The notes: generated by a model not told the origin, from the letters alone. Shown: positions 17,936 through 27,378, counted from the first letter of the stretch. The stretch: 64,000 bases of DNA from Halorubrum halophilum (GCF_000739595.1 NZ_BBJP01000013.1:160593-224592), one strand, 5' to 3'. A program made the numbers and translations.

Positions 17936-18609
17936 CCCCCGTGGAGCAGCAGCGGCGCCATGATGATGATCGCGAACGCGATCCACCAGACCATCCGCTC
18001 GACGATCTCGTCCTCCGTCTCGGAGTAGCCGATCATCAGCACGTTGTACAGCGGATCGAGCAGGCTCGGCAGCCGGTCGCGGAGCCGGTGGATGTCGTAG
18101 CGGATCGTCAACGCGAGGTACGTCGCGGTCAGCACGAAGTACGCCGTGATGACGGTCACGTCCCACATCAGCGGCGACCACTGGACGCGGGTTGGCCACG
18201 CCGGGATCACGCTCGTCACCAGCCGGTCGGGGCGACCGACGTGGATGAGGATGAAGAGTCCGGCGCAGGTCAGCGCCGCGATGGTCAACAGCTCGGCCAG
18301 TCGCGCGACCGGCTGGTAGGTATCCATCCCCAGCAGGCGGACCGCCGCCGACAGGATGATTCCGCCGTGAGCGATGCCAACCCACCAGATGAACGCGCCG
18401 ATGTACAGCCCCCACGGCACGCCGCCGCCGGAGCCCCAGTCGGAGAGGTTGGTGACGATCAGCCCGTGTTGGAGCTGCTGGAGGTAGAACGCCAGCCACA
18501 CGCCGATCAGGCCGAGCCCCACCGCCAGCGCGGCGAGGTAGCGCTTGGAGAACGACTGGATCGGCCGAACGAGCGTGTCGCGGTCGACGCCCGTCACGTC
18601 GACGCTCAC
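17932..18609 (-). CDS. nrfD: NrfD/PsrC-type quinone-interacting membrane subunit, N-terminal part (frameshifted)
   Basis: 225 residues ending MAPLLLHGG then TGA. In this family HGG is normally followed by VIPWLF, which is exactly what the -1 frame encodes. So the gene is interrupted by a one-base loss in CAC-GGG-GGG-TGA, by a sequencing error, or by recoding. NrfD proteins anchor Fe-S subunits and exchange electrons with membrane quinones. Seen: about five membrane segments, LSDWGSGGGVPWGLYIGAFIWWVG and HVGRPDR. The start overlaps the Fe-S gene stop by four bases. Confidence 0.8.
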   Translation of the reverse strand: MSVDVTGVDRDTLVRPIQSFSKRYLAALAVGLGLIGVWLAFYLQQLQHGLIVTNLSDWGSGGGVPWGLYIGAFIWWVGIAHGGIILSAAVRLLGMDTYQPVARLAELLTIAALTCAGLFILIHVGRPDRLVTSVIPAWPTRVQWSPLMWDVTVITAYFVLTATYLALTIRYDIHRLRDRLPSLLDPLYNVLMIGYSETEDEIVERMVWWIAFAIIIMAPLLLHGG

Positions 18610-19868
18610 GCGCTCTCACCTCCTTGGGTCGCGGACGCCCCCTCGTCGAGCACCTCCTTCCGGTTGTCGGTGAGCCCCACGTCCTCGTAGGCGACGGGAC
18701 CCTCCACCTGTTCGGCGTGCGGCGACGGCTCGTTGCCGATGAACCGGACGTTCGGCTCGGTGCCGCGCTCCTCCATCAGCTTGAACGTCGAGGCCGTGTG
18801 CCCCTTGCGGTTGGGGTACTCCGAGAGGTCGTTCTCCTGCCCGTCCCGGTACTCGTTGAGGTGCTGGTTCGGCGGGCTCTCCGGGTCGTTGAGGTCGCCG
18901 AAGTGGACGGCGTCCATCGTACACGCCTCCTCGCAGGCGGTAGTACCGATCTTCTCTTCGCCCATCTGGCCGTCCTGTCGGTCGACGCAGAACGTGCACT
19001 TGCCCATGACGCCCTCGGGCGGCCGGGAGCCGACCCACCGGCCGCGGTCGTCGATCTGGTGGTCGTCGTCGACCTCGGACTCCGGCACGTCGGGCTCGCC
19101 CCACTGGAAGTAGTTGACGCCGTACGGACACGACACCTCGCAGTACCGGCAGCCGATACAGATGTCGTAGTCGGTGAGCACCAGCCCGTCCTCCTCTCGG
19201 GTGTGGCGGGCGCCCACGGGACACACCTTCGTACAGGGGGAGTCCGTGCAGTGTTGACAGGTGCGCGGGAGGAAGTTGGTCTCGTCGCCCTGCCCCTCGT
19301 CCTCGAAGGCGAAGACGTACATCCAGTTGGCCCCGCGCGAGAGGTTGTGCTCCTGGTTGCACGCGACCATGCAGGCGAGACACCCGTCGCAGTTGTTGAG
19401 GTTGATCGTCATCCCCCAACGGGTGCCCTCGCCCTCGTCGCCGCCGGCCCCGGCGCCGCCTCCCCCTCCGTCGCCCTGGCCCGCGGCGTTCTGCGCGGTT
19501 CCCCAGCCGGCGAGTCCCATCGCGCCGGCCGCCGCGGCGCCCTTCTTCATCACCGAGCGCCGAGATTCGTCGCTGTCGGGATCGATCCCCTCCAAGGCGG
19601 AGCCGATCCGATCGAGGAACCCCACGTCGTCCGGGTCGGCCTCGTCGGGGTCCGGGAGGTCGATCTCCCGGTCGTCGATGTCGAACTCCTCGACGATCCG
19701 GTCGTGGTACCGCCGGTAGAACTCGAGTTCGGAGAGCTCGCCGGCCGACACGCGCTGGGCGTCGCGACCCATCTCTAAGCCGAGCTCCGTGTCGTACTCC
19801 GTCTCGTCGAGGAGACGCCTGTTCCGTTCCTCGTCGTCTCCGGATGGTGGTGACTCGTCTGTGCTCAT
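18606..19868 (-). CDS. 4Fe-4S ferredoxin-type redox subunit with internal Tat-like motif
   Basis: 420 residues. An acidic cytoplasmic-looking arm of about 110 residues precedes SRRSVMKKGAAAAGAMGLAGWG, a Tat-like signal placed unusually far from the start. Four cysteine clusters follow: CDGCLACMVAC, CQHCTDSPCTKVCP, CIGCRYCEVSCP and CTFC with CEEAC. They suit four [4Fe-4S] clusters, as in DmsB/PsrB/TtrB/ActB subunits. It probably relays electrons between NrfD and an unseen partner. No molybdopterin subunit is adjacent. The upstream 301 bases to the divergent AGE gene hold only short palindromes, GAATCGTGATTC at 20053-20064 being the best. Confidence 0.85.
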   Translation of the reverse strand: MSTDESPPSGDDEERNRRLLDETEYDTELGLEMGRDAQRVSAGELSELEFYRRYHDRIVEEFDIDDREIDLPDPDEADPDDVGFLDRIGSALEGIDPDSDESRRSVMKKGAAAAGAMGLAGWGTAQNAAGQGDGGGGGAGAGGDEGEGTRWGMTINLNNCDGCLACMVACNQEHNLSRGANWMYVFAFEDEGQGDETNFLPRTCQHCTDSPCTKVCPVGARHTREEDGLVLTDYDICIGCRYCEVSCPYGVNYFQWGEPDVPESEVDDDHQIDDRGRWVGSRPPEGVMGKCTFCVDRQDGQMGEEKIGTTACEEACTMDAVHFGDLNDPESPPNQHLNEYRDGQENDLSEYPNRKGHTASTFKLMEERGTEPNVRFIGNEPSPHAEQVEGPVAYEDVGLTDNRKEVLDEGASATQGGESA

Positions 19869-20169
19869 AAGCTTGTGTTCTGGTGATCGTGGTTGTGTCA
19901 GCCTCCGGCTGTGGCCCCTGCTCTCAGCGGAGGGACCGGTGTCGACCCCGCGCCGCCGCTCCCGACCGCAACGGGTGTCGGTGTTCGCGGGCTTCGTCTG
20001 GCGGCGGACACGGCGTGACGACCCCGTGCCGATCCCACGGGACCAGCCCCGTGAATCGTGATTCGCGTTCCAATCTGTTGAGAAGGCGCCCGAACGAGTT
20101 CGCCAAGGTGGTGATAAACGCCGGGCGGGACGCACCGGCTTTACCCGGTGGCGGCCCAATCGGCCGTCG

Positions 20170-21462
20170 ATGAACGAGACCTCGCGCGAGGCGGTCGAAA
20201 CGCGAGCGCGATCGAACCGGGCGCGACTGCTCTCGGTCCTGCGCGTGCAGTACCCCGACGCGCTGGCCGAGCACGGCTACCGCCTGCTTCACCCGACGAC
20301 CGGGGACCCGTACCCGGGGGACCGGCGGCACCTCGTCGCGACCTGTCGATCGGTCGCCAACTTCGCGACCGGCGCGCTCGCCGACGGCCCCGACTGGTGT
20401 CTCGACGCCGCCGAGCACGGCCTGCGGTTCCTTCGGGAGGCGCACCGCGCCGACGACGGCGGGTACCATCTCGTCGTCGACGCGGACGGCGAACCGGTCG
20501 ACCGGACGCGGTCGGCGTACGGCCACGCGTTCGTGCTGCTGGCGTACGCCCGCGCTGTCGACGCCGGGATCGAGGGCGCCGAACGCGACCTCGACGCGAC
20601 CCGCAAGCTGATCGACGACCGATTCCGCGACGACCGGGGGCTCCTCCGGAGCGACTGCGACGCCGACTGGACCGAGCGGGAGCCGTACCGCGGCCAGAAC
20701 GCGAACATGCACGCCTGCGAGGCGTTTCTCGCCGCCTACGAGGCGACGGGCGATTCGGCGTATCTCGACCGCGCGCGCCACATCGCCGGGGCGATCACGG
20801 TCGATCTCGCCGCGAAAACGAACGGCCTGCTGTGGGAGCACTACACCGCCGACTGGGACCACGATTTCGCGTACAACGAGGACGAGCCGCGCCACCAGTT
20901 TCGACCGCCGGGGTACCAGCCGGGTCACCACGCGGAGTGGGCGAAGCTGCTCGCGCTGCTCGATCGGTACGAGGCCGGAGTGGACGAGGAGGACGGGAAC
21001 GGAGAGAGTGAGGAGGATGGGGGCGGAGTGAGCGAGAGTTCGACGGCGACGACCGACTGGTACGTCCGCGCCAGCGAGCTGTTCGACGCCGCCGTCGACC
21101 ACGGGTGGTCGGAGAACGGGTTCGTGTACACCCACGCGGCCGACGGGTCGCCGATCGTCGAGGACCGCTACGGCTGGGCGCTCGCGGAGGGGATCGGCGC
21201 GTCCGCGGCGCTCGCCGAGCGCGCGGCGGCCCGCGGCGACGCCGACGAGGCCGACCGATTCCGGAACTGGCACCGGCGGTTCCTCGTTCGGACCGACCTG
21301 TTCCGCGGCCCGGCTGGCGTCTGGTACGAGAAGCGCCTGCCCGCGGACGCCGACGGCGACCGCGTCGCGCCCGAGCCGCCGGGCGTCGAGCCCGACTACC
21401 ACCCGGCCGGCGCCTTCTTCGAGGGGTGGCGCTCGGCGCAAGGGGAACTACCGGACGCGTGA
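20170..21462 (+). CDS. AGE-family epimerase/isomerase
   Basis: 430 residues of alternating helices forming an (alpha/alpha)6 barrel, as in N-acylglucosamine 2-epimerase and cellobiose 2-epimerase. Recognisable features are RSAYGHAFVLLAYARA, GQNANMHACEAFLAAYEAT, the histidine in QPGHHAEWAKLL and DYHPAGAFFEGW. An acidic low-complexity insert (about residues 275-295) is species-specific. It probably interconverts hexoses or related sugars; the exact substrate is unknown. Confidence 0.85.
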   Translation: MNETSREAVETRARSNRARLLSVLRVQYPDALAEHGYRLLHPTTGDPYPGDRRHLVATCRSVANFATGALADGPDWCLDAAEHGLRFLREAHRADDGGYHLVVDADGEPVDRTRSAYGHAFVLLAYARAVDAGIEGAERDLDATRKLIDDRFRDDRGLLRSDCDADWTEREPYRGQNANMHACEAFLAAYEATGDSAYLDRARHIAGAITVDLAAKTNGLLWEHYTADWDHDFAYNEDEPRHQFRPPGYQPGHHAEWAKLLALLDRYEAGVDEEDGNGESEEDGGGVSESSTATTDWYVRASELFDAAVDHGWSENGFVYTHAADGSPIVEDRYGWALAEGIGASAALAERAAARGDADEADRFRNWHRRFLVRTDLFRGPAGVWYEKRLPADADGDRVAPEPPGVEPDYHPAGAFFEGWRSAQGELPDA

Positions 21463-21502
21463 GGCGGCGAGGTGACGCCGGCTCGACGGCTCGGTCACCC
21501 CC

Positions 21503-22270
21503 TCAAAGCGCCGTCGCGATGTGTCGGTCGATCCGATCGACCAGCGCTGGGCGGAACGTCCAGAACCCGTCCCACACGTTCGGCTCGTCTTCGAGGGCGA
21601 CGAGCGCGGCGTGGCGGCCGGCATCCGCCTCCTCCGGCGGCGTGAAGACGACGAACCACGACCGCCGGTAGGGGTACGACCGCCCCTGGTGGACCGTCAC
21701 CGGAAGCGACGACGACGGGTCCGCGTCGCCGACCCCGTAGACGTGGACGTCGACGCCGCTGTTGCCGACGGCCTCGTACACCTCGTGGGTCCCCCGTTCG
21801 TCCCGCAGCCGGGAGAGGCGCTGGAAGGAGGCTCGGAGCGTCCCGCCGCCCACCTCGGCCGCGATCCGTTCAATGACGCGGGAGACGACGATCAACAGCA
21901 GTTTCTCCTTGTTCGAGTGGGGGTAGCCGCGGAGCCGGAAGGGGACTTCATCGAGCCCGGAGAGCACGTCCGGGAGCGAGACCTCGTCGAGGTCGATCGT
22001 GCCGGTCTTGTACAGATCGGAGTTGATGAGGAGGACCGATTCGAGCAGCTCGTCGAGCGTGGAGCGGGCGACCACCTCGCCGTCCTCGACGAGGAGGACG
22101 ACGTCCGCGTCGGTGTCCGGCAGATCGCGCTCGCTGATCGTGACCGACTGGTCCTCGAGCAGCGAGTCGAGCAGGTTCCGAACCGGCTCCGGCTCGGTCC
22201 GGTTGACGACCACGAGCGACCGGCTCGGGGCGTCGATCTCGTCGAAGAACCCGCGCAACGAGTCCGTCAT
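21503..22270 (-). CDS. DICT sensory domain protein
   Basis: 255 residues. The N-terminal half resembles a sulfotransferase/TrmB-like signalling fold (LVVVNRTEPEPVRNLLDSLL). The C-terminal half (about 140-250) contains YEAVGNSGVDVHVYG and SWFVVFTPPEEADAGRHAALVALED, which I recognise as the DICT domain found in bacterial and haloarchaeal signalling proteins. No DNA-binding or catalytic part is attached, so it may act through partner proteins. Confidence 0.75.
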   Translation of the reverse strand: MTDSLRGFFDEIDAPSRSLVVVNRTEPEPVRNLLDSLLEDQSVTISERDLPDTDADVVLLVEDGEVVARSTLDELLESVLLINSDLYKTGTIDLDEVSLPDVLSGLDEVPFRLRGYPHSNKEKLLLIVVSRVIERIAAEVGGGTLRASFQRLSRLRDERGTHEVYEAVGNSGVDVHVYGVGDADPSSSLPVTVHQGRSYPYRRSWFVVFTPPEEADAGRHAALVALEDEPNVWDGFWTFRPALVDRIDRHIATAL

Positions 22271-22393
22271 CGCCGTGTGCTCACCGCGGTCTCTGTGGCT
22301 CCGCTCGATTCGGAGGCGTGCGTCCTCGACATGGTGGGTCCCAACACCGTTCGAGTGAACGTAGCGGCGGCGAGAGTTATAAATCCCGCACGG

Positions 22394-23143
22394 TCACTCA
22401 CCGCCCCAGTCGCGCCGGACCGGCGTCTCGCTGGCGTTCACGTTTGCCAGCAGCCACGCGGTCGCCTCGTCGAGCGCGTTCTCGTCGGTCGCGGTCACCT
22501 TCAGGCGGTTGTGCTCCGCCTCGCGGTCGGGGTAACAGCCGACGGCGACGTCGAAGCGCTCGCCCGCCGCCTCCAGCGCGGGGATGATGTCCGACTCGGG
22601 CTCGACGGTGTAGAGGAACCGCGAGCGCCGGTCGCCCGCGAACTCGTCGGCGACCGATTCGAACATCGCCTTCAGCTCCTCGGGGATCCCCGGCATGACG
22701 TAGACGCCCTCGATCACGCACCCCGGCGCGAGCCCGGGGTCGTTTAAGAGCGCGCGGCTCCCGGTCGGAATCGCGGCCTCGGCGTCGACGTCCACGTCGA
22801 CGTCGCTGTCGGGGAGTCGCTCGCGGATCTCGGCCAGCCGGCGCTCGACCGCCTCGCGCGTCAGATCGGTCGGGGCCAGCTCGCGGTCGAACGCGTCGGC
22901 GACCGCCTCCATCGTCACGTCGTCCGGGGTCCCGCCGATCCCGCCCGTGACGATCACGGCGTCGAACGCGTCGGCGTACGCCCCGACGCGCTCCGCGATG
23001 ACGGCGCGGTCGTCCGGCACCGAGAGGATCCGTGTCACGGCGACGCCGCGGTCGCTCAGCTCCGCGGCGAGCCAGTTGGCGTTCGTGTTCACCGTGTCCC
23101 CCGCGAGCAGTTCGTCGCCGACCGTGAGCAGCGCGACCTCCAT
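22394..23143 (-). CDS. CinA/MoaB-type molybdopterin-binding domain protein
   Basis: 249 residues. MEVALLTVGDELLAGDTVNTNANWLA, VIVTGGIGGTPDDVT and MPGIPEELKAMFE are the hallmark motifs of the competence-damage (CinA N-terminal) / MoCF-binding fold. There is no C-terminal nicotinamide amidohydrolase domain. Homologues may act as ADP-ribose or CoA pyrophosphatases. The start at 23143 is the conserved one; an in-frame GTG/ATG further upstream adds unsupported residues. Confidence 0.88.
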   Translation of the reverse strand: MEVALLTVGDELLAGDTVNTNANWLAAELSDRGVAVTRILSVPDDRAVIAERVGAYADAFDAVIVTGGIGGTPDDVTMEAVADAFDRELAPTDLTREAVERRLAEIRERLPDSDVDVDVDAEAAIPTGSRALLNDPGLAPGCVIEGVYVMPGIPEELKAMFESVADEFAGDRRSRFLYTVEPESDIIPALEAAGERFDVAVGCYPDREAEHNRLKVTATDENALDEATAWLLANVNASETPVRRDWGGE

Positions 23144-23298
23144 CGCCCGACCGTAGGGGCGGCGCACGGATGTGCGTTTCCCGTCGCACCCCACGCCCCG
23201 GCTCGCCTCCGGATATCTATTGAGCCCACAGTACCGGTCTCGTGCGCCGCGTACCCCTATTATAAGCGTTTACGGGGGCTGTGCGCGACGGGTGCGGT

Positions 23299-24153
23299 AT
23301 GGCAACGACGATCAACCCGACGGACGGGGGCCCGGAGCTGCTGGACGACGCGCGGGAGTCGCTCCGGGTCGAGCGACGACGCGTCGCCGACGAGCGCGAG
23401 GCGTTCCGCGCGTTCCGCGGGCGCGTCGCGTCCGTCCCGTCGGAACCGATCCGAACCGACGGCGGCGCGGGACCGGCCACCGGCGGCGGACCTATCGGGG
23501 GCACAGGGGCATCCGGAGCGATCGGAACTCCCGGATCCCCCGGATCCTCCGGCTCGGGGCCGCCGGCCGGGTCGGGCCTCGTCGCGGTGAGGAATGCGTA
23601 TCAAGAGACGGTGATGTCCGTCCCGCACTACGAGGTCGAGTACGACGACACCTACGAACGGAGCGTCGCCGAGGAATTCAGTCCCGAACTCGCCTACACG
23701 CTCACCCGGGAGTCACGATTCCATGCCGAGTGCAAGCGCTCCCTGCTCGACGCGATCGAGACCGCTATCGAGGAGCGCGAGCGGTTCGCCGAGACGGTTC
23801 GGTCGGAGACGGAGTCGGTCGACCGGGCCGCTTCGCGGCTCGCCCCGATCCGAAGCGAGGTCGCGTCGACCGCGCGGACGGACCTCTCTGAGGACGGATT
23901 CGGGACGCTCGACGCGTACCGCGCCCGGACCGAGGCCCTGATCGACGACTGCGACCGAATCGCCGCGCGCCGCCAGCGGGAGCTCGCGTCCCACGAGCGC
24001 GACCTCGCGCTCGACGGTGATCTCGACATTCCGACGTACCTCTACCAAGACCTCGACGCGACGTATCCCGTGCTGGCGACGGTCGGCGCGGTCGGCGACC
24101 GACTCGGCGACCTGAAGCGCCGGATCGAGCGCGCGATGGCCGACGCGAGCTGA
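23299..24153 (+). CDS. Haloarchaeal coiled-coil protein of unknown function
   Basis: 284 residues, largely charged helix, with a Gly/Pro-rich linker (about 62-95) between an N-terminal helical hairpin and a long C-terminal coiled-coil region. AVRNAYQETVMSVPHYEVEYDDTYERSVAEEF looks like the conserved core; the layout resembles the family I know as DUF7260, but I am not certain. CTATTATAAGCG about 30 bases upstream is a strong TATA box. Soluble. Confidence 0.6.
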   Translation: MATTINPTDGGPELLDDARESLRVERRRVADEREAFRAFRGRVASVPSEPIRTDGGAGPATGGGPIGGTGASGAIGTPGSPGSSGSGPPAGSGLVAVRNAYQETVMSVPHYEVEYDDTYERSVAEEFSPELAYTLTRESRFHAECKRSLLDAIETAIEERERFAETVRSETESVDRAASRLAPIRSEVASTARTDLSEDGFGTLDAYRARTEALIDDCDRIAARRQRELASHERDLALDGDLDIPTYLYQDLDATYPVLATVGAVGDRLGDLKRRIERAMADAS

Positions 24154-24225
24154 TCGGTTCTGTCGAAATTCTCCGCGGGAGAGATGATCTGATCCGGTTA
24201 GTGCAGACGCGGCAACGGTTGATAT

Positions 24226-24760
24226 CGAGAGTAGTGTTGCAGATTGTCGGTGGCGATTCAGTATTTATATAGCCATGAGCGACCGCAACGATCGCTTATA
24301 AATCAATGAGGCGGTCGGCGCGCGCCTGTGAGCGCCCTTTGGGCGCGAACAGCGCCGCGCGAGGGAGTTGCTGGCGCCGACGGCGCCAGCGACAGGGCGA
24401 GAGCGAAGCTCTCGCTTGCAGCCGGACGTAGTCCGGCGACGAGGCTGGGGAGGTATGAGGTGCGGTGCGGTTGTGGGGCGGGACTCAAAGGGGCAGCCGG
24501 CGAGGCGGGCGCAGGCGTTCACGAGAGCGGAGCTCTCGTGAGCCAATCAGAACGCAAAGCGTTCTGATGACGACGCAAGCACCGCAACGAGGGAGCGGTA
24601 GCGAGCGAGTGAGGAGCGCAACGAGCGTGCGCCCGCCTCGCCGGCTGGGGCTTTGGAAGTGTTCACCGCAGAGCCGTCTGCCACTTATAAACAACCGACA
24701 GCAACACCACTCGATCACGTATAAAACAACTACTCCACTGTCTCAATATACCTACTCCCG
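24226..24760 (-). repeat. Dispersed non-coding element, copy B (535 bp, inverted orientation)
   Basis: The same architecture as copy A, read on the minus strand. It begins CGGGAGTAGGTAT (24748-24760), then TTTATAAGTGGC, the AAAGCCCCAGCCG box, the long stem, GGCTGCCCCTTTGAGTCC, TCGTCG-type boxes and a final TTTATAAGCGATCG. It ends at the degenerate complement CGAGAGTAGTGTT (24226-24238). It is 100 bp longer than A because it carries extra hairpins at 24332-24346, 24370-24390, 24397-24415, 24421-24437, 24520-24540 and 24547-24567, all with three-base loops. It occupies most of the 741-base gap between two convergent genes; nothing else is seen there. Confidence 0.85.
24494..24648. repeat. 20-bp inverted repeat inside copy B, covarying with copy A
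   Basis: Arms 24494-24513 and 24629-24648 are perfect complements. Relative to copy A, one pair has changed from A-T to G-C on both arms, so pairing is kept. The loop is 115 bases and holds two inner hairpins. Confidence 0.85.
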
Positions 24761-24894
24761 TAATCGCTTGCCACTGCGCCTATACTGATCACGGCAAGCC
24801 AGAGTATGCGATCACGATCTCAATAGAACTGAATCGGCGCCAGAGCGCGATCAGCACCGGATTCCGGCCGTTTTCCGCCTCTCCTCGATGCGCG

Positions 24895-25647
24895 TCAGTA
24901 CACCAGTTCGCCCGAGATGAACTTCCGGGTGCGTTCGTCGGACGGGTTCTCGAAGATACGCTCCGTCGGGCCGACCTCCGTGACGCCGTCGTCGAGCAGC
25001 ACCGCGACGCGGTCCGCGACGCGCTCCGCCTGATGCATGTCGTGGGTCGCCACGACGACGCCGATACCGCGGCTCCGGGCCTCCTCGACGGCGTCCTCGA
25101 TGACGGCGGTGTTCCGCGGATCGAGGTCGGAGGTGGGCTCGTCCAACAGCAGCACGTCCGGATCGTACGCCAGCGCGCGGGCGAACGACACGCGCTGCGC
25201 CTCTCCGCCCGACAGCGAGTCGGCGTGCTGGGTCGCCTTGTCGGTCAGCCCGACGACGCCGAGCGATTCGCGAACCGCGTCGGGTGTGTCGGCGAGCCCC
25301 AGCGCCGCGGCGATCCGGTCGCTCCACGGGCTCCGAACGCGGAGCCCGTACTCGACGTTGCGGCCCACGGAGGCGTCGAAGAGGCTCGCCTCCTGAAACA
25401 CCATCCCGACCCGGCGCCGCAGGGTGAGCCGCTCGGACTCGTCGACGGCCCACGCGTCCGTGTCGCCGAGCGCAACGGTCCCCGAGTTCGGTTCGAGCGA
25501 GAGCGCAAGCGTCCGGAGCAGCGTCGTCTTGCCGACGCCGGAGGGCCCGATGACGCCGAGGACCTCGCCGGCGTCCACCGCGACGGAGAGGTCGTCGAAC
25601 ACCCGCTCGCCGCCGAACGACTGCGAGACGGCGGTCGCCCGGAGCAT
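24895..25647 (-). CDS. tupC: Tungstate-type ABC transporter, ATP-binding protein
   Basis: 250 residues. Walker A GPSGVGKTT (about 34-42), a Q-loop FQEASLF, signature LSGGE, Walker B VLLLDEPTSDLD and the H-loop ATHDMHQ are all intact. It powers uptake by the adjacent permease. Its ATG shares one base with the permease stop (TGATG), so translation is coupled. The substrate is assigned from the binding protein of the same operon. Confidence 0.9.
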   Translation of the reverse strand: MLRATAVSQSFGGERVFDDLSVAVDAGEVLGVIGPSGVGKTTLLRTLALSLEPNSGTVALGDTDAWAVDESERLTLRRRVGMVFQEASLFDASVGRNVEYGLRVRSPWSDRIAAALGLADTPDAVRESLGVVGLTDKATQHADSLSGGEAQRVSFARALAYDPDVLLLDEPTSDLDPRNTAVIEDAVEEARSRGIGVVVATHDMHQAERVADRVAVLLDDGVTEVGPTERIFENPSDERTRKFISGELVY

Positions 25648-26369
25648 CAGCGATTCACCCCTCCGTCGCCGAAGTGCACGACCACGGCGTTGACGGTCAA
25701 CACGAGCACGACGAGGACCGCGCCGAGGATCATCGCCGTCTCGTACTGTCCCTGACGGGCCTCGAGTTGGATCGCAGTCGTCAGCGTCCGCGTCTTCGAG
25801 ATCCCGTCGGCTCCTGTGATGTTGCCGCCGACGATGAGCACGGAGCCGACCTCGCTTATCGCCCGGCCGAAACCGGCGAGGATCGCGGTGGCGATCCCGT
25901 AGCGCGCCTCTTTCAGGACGACGAGGGCAGCGTCGAGGCGCGTGCCACCGAGCGCGCGCGCGGCGTCGCGGACGCCGTCGTCGACCCCGGAGACGGCCGC
26001 GAGGCTGATCGCCGTGATCGGCGGCGTCGCGAGGACGAACTGCGACATGATCATCGCCTCTCTGGTGAAGACGAGGTTCAGCGAGCCGAGCGGCCCCTGG
26101 TTCGAGACCGCGAACAGCACGACGAGGCCGACGACCACGCTCGGGAACCCCATCCCGGTGTTGACGACGGACTTCACGAACCCCTTCCCCGGGAACTCGG
26201 AGAACCCGATCAGAACGGCGACCGGAACGCTGAACAGCGTGCTCAGCGCCACGGCAGTGAGGCTCACGTACAGCGAGACGTAGATGACACTGGAGACGTA
26301 GCCGTCCCTGAACGGGAGGTCGAGGAGTCCGGGCAGCAGGCCGACGACTGGTTCGATCGGCACGCTCAC
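25647..26369 (-). CDS. tupB: Tungstate-type ABC transporter permease
   Basis: 240 residues with about six membrane segments. It contains a binding-protein-dependent transport EAA-like loop ([26 protein letters not shown]), where the ATPase docks. The Tup/Wtp family is short like this one. It overlaps the binding-protein stop by four bases. Confidence 0.88.
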   Translation of the reverse strand: MSVPIEPVVGLLPGLLDLPFRDGYVSSVIYVSLYVSLTAVALSTLFSVPVAVLIGFSEFPGKGFVKSVVNTGMGFPSVVVGLVVLFAVSNQGPLGSLNLVFTREAMIMSQFVLATPPITAISLAAVSGVDDGVRDAARALGGTRLDAALVVLKEARYGIATAILAGFGRAISEVGSVLIVGGNITGADGISKTRTLTTAIQLEARQGQYETAMILGAVLVVLVLTVNAVVVHFGDGGVNR

Positions 26370-27316
26370 TCGTCGGACGAGTCGCTACTCCAACCTTCCG
26401 GAACGTACTGCTGGAAGTCGGGGTCCTCGGAGACGGCCTCGGGGAAGAACAGCTGTTCCCCGTTCATCTGGTAGTCGGAGATGGCGTCCTGGGTGCCGGG
26501 ACTCGTGATCCACCCGATGTACGCCATCGCGAGGTCGTAGTTGGCGTTGTCGTGGACGCCGGGATTGACAGCCATGATCCCGTACGGGTTCGCGAGGATC
26601 TCCGGGCCGTCCTCGATCGGTCCCTGCACGAGGATCGTGAGGTCGATCTCCGAGCGCTGGGAGATAAAGGTTCCGCGGTCCGAGAGCGTGTAGGCGCCCT
26701 GCTGGTTCGCGATGTTCAGCGCTTCGCCCATGCCGGAGCCGGTCTCTTGGTACCAGTCGCCGCCGGGCTCGGTGCCCGCGGCCTCCCAGAGATTGAGCTC
26801 CTTGGTGTGGGTCCCGGAGTTGTCGCCGCGAGAGACGAACGACGCCTCCGCGTCCGCGATGGCGGTGAGCGCCTCCGTCGCCGAACTCATCCCCTGGATC
26901 CCGGCCGGATCGCTCTCGGATCCGACGATCACGAAGTCGTTGAACATCAGATCGCGGCGGTTGACGCCGTACCCGTTGCGCAGGAACTCGTCTTCGAGCC
27001 CGCGGGCGTGGACCATCACCACGTCGCTGTCGCCGTTGCGGGCCGACTCCAGGGCCGCGCCGGTCCCCTGCGCGACGGCGTCCACAGTGACGCCGTACAT
27101 CTCCTCGAAGTCGGTGTGGATCTCGTCGAGCATCCCCGTGTCGTAGGTGCTCGTCGTCGTCGTGAGCGTGAGCGTCTCGCCGGCCACTGCGGGCCGGTCG
27201 TCGCTGCCGCCGCTGCCGCCCTCGCCACCGCCGCCGACGAGCCGAGCGCAGCCAGCGGTGCTCGCGACCGCGCCCGCACCGAGTGCGGTGAGGAACCGCC
27301 GTCGATGTATCGGCAT
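26366..27316 (-). CDS. tupA: Tungstate-binding ABC lipoprotein, TupA type
   Basis: 316 residues. A Tat signal with lipobox ([12 protein letters not shown]...TAGCARL) precedes the mature domain, which starts [18 protein letters not shown], the TupA hallmark [24 protein letters not shown] and [11 protein letters not shown] are further ligand-loop motifs. TupA binds WO4(2-), sometimes molybdate. It heads the operon. A TATATCC box lies about 27 bases upstream, with an inverted repeat beyond it. Confidence 0.92.
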   Translation of the reverse strand: MPIHRRRFLTALGAGAVASTAGCARLVGGGGEGGSGGSDDRPAVAGETLTLTTTTSTYDTGMLDEIHTDFEEMYGVTVDAVAQGTGAALESARNGDSDVVMVHARGLEDEFLRNGYGVNRRDLMFNDFVIVGSESDPAGIQGMSSATEALTAIADAEASFVSRGDNSGTHTKELNLWEAAGTEPGGDWYQETGSGMGEALNIANQQGAYTLSDRGTFISQRSEIDLTILVQGPIEDGPEILANPYGIMAVNPGVHDNANYDLAMAYIGWITSPGTQDAISDYQMNGEQLFFPEAVSEDPDFQQYVPEGWSSDSSDE

Positions 27317-27360
27317 AGATACACCGATGGACTGGCGCGGGATATAGCTTCTGCCACGGA

Positions 27361-27378
27361 GTAACCGCTGTCAGTTAC
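27361..27378. promoter_or_regulatory. Inverted repeat upstream of the tupABC promoter
   Basis: GTAAC-8-GTTAC lies about 45-62 bases before the tupA start, just upstream of the TATA-like box, in the region shared with the divergent ModE-like gene. It is a candidate operator for that regulator (inference); the half-sites are short. Confidence 0.4.
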
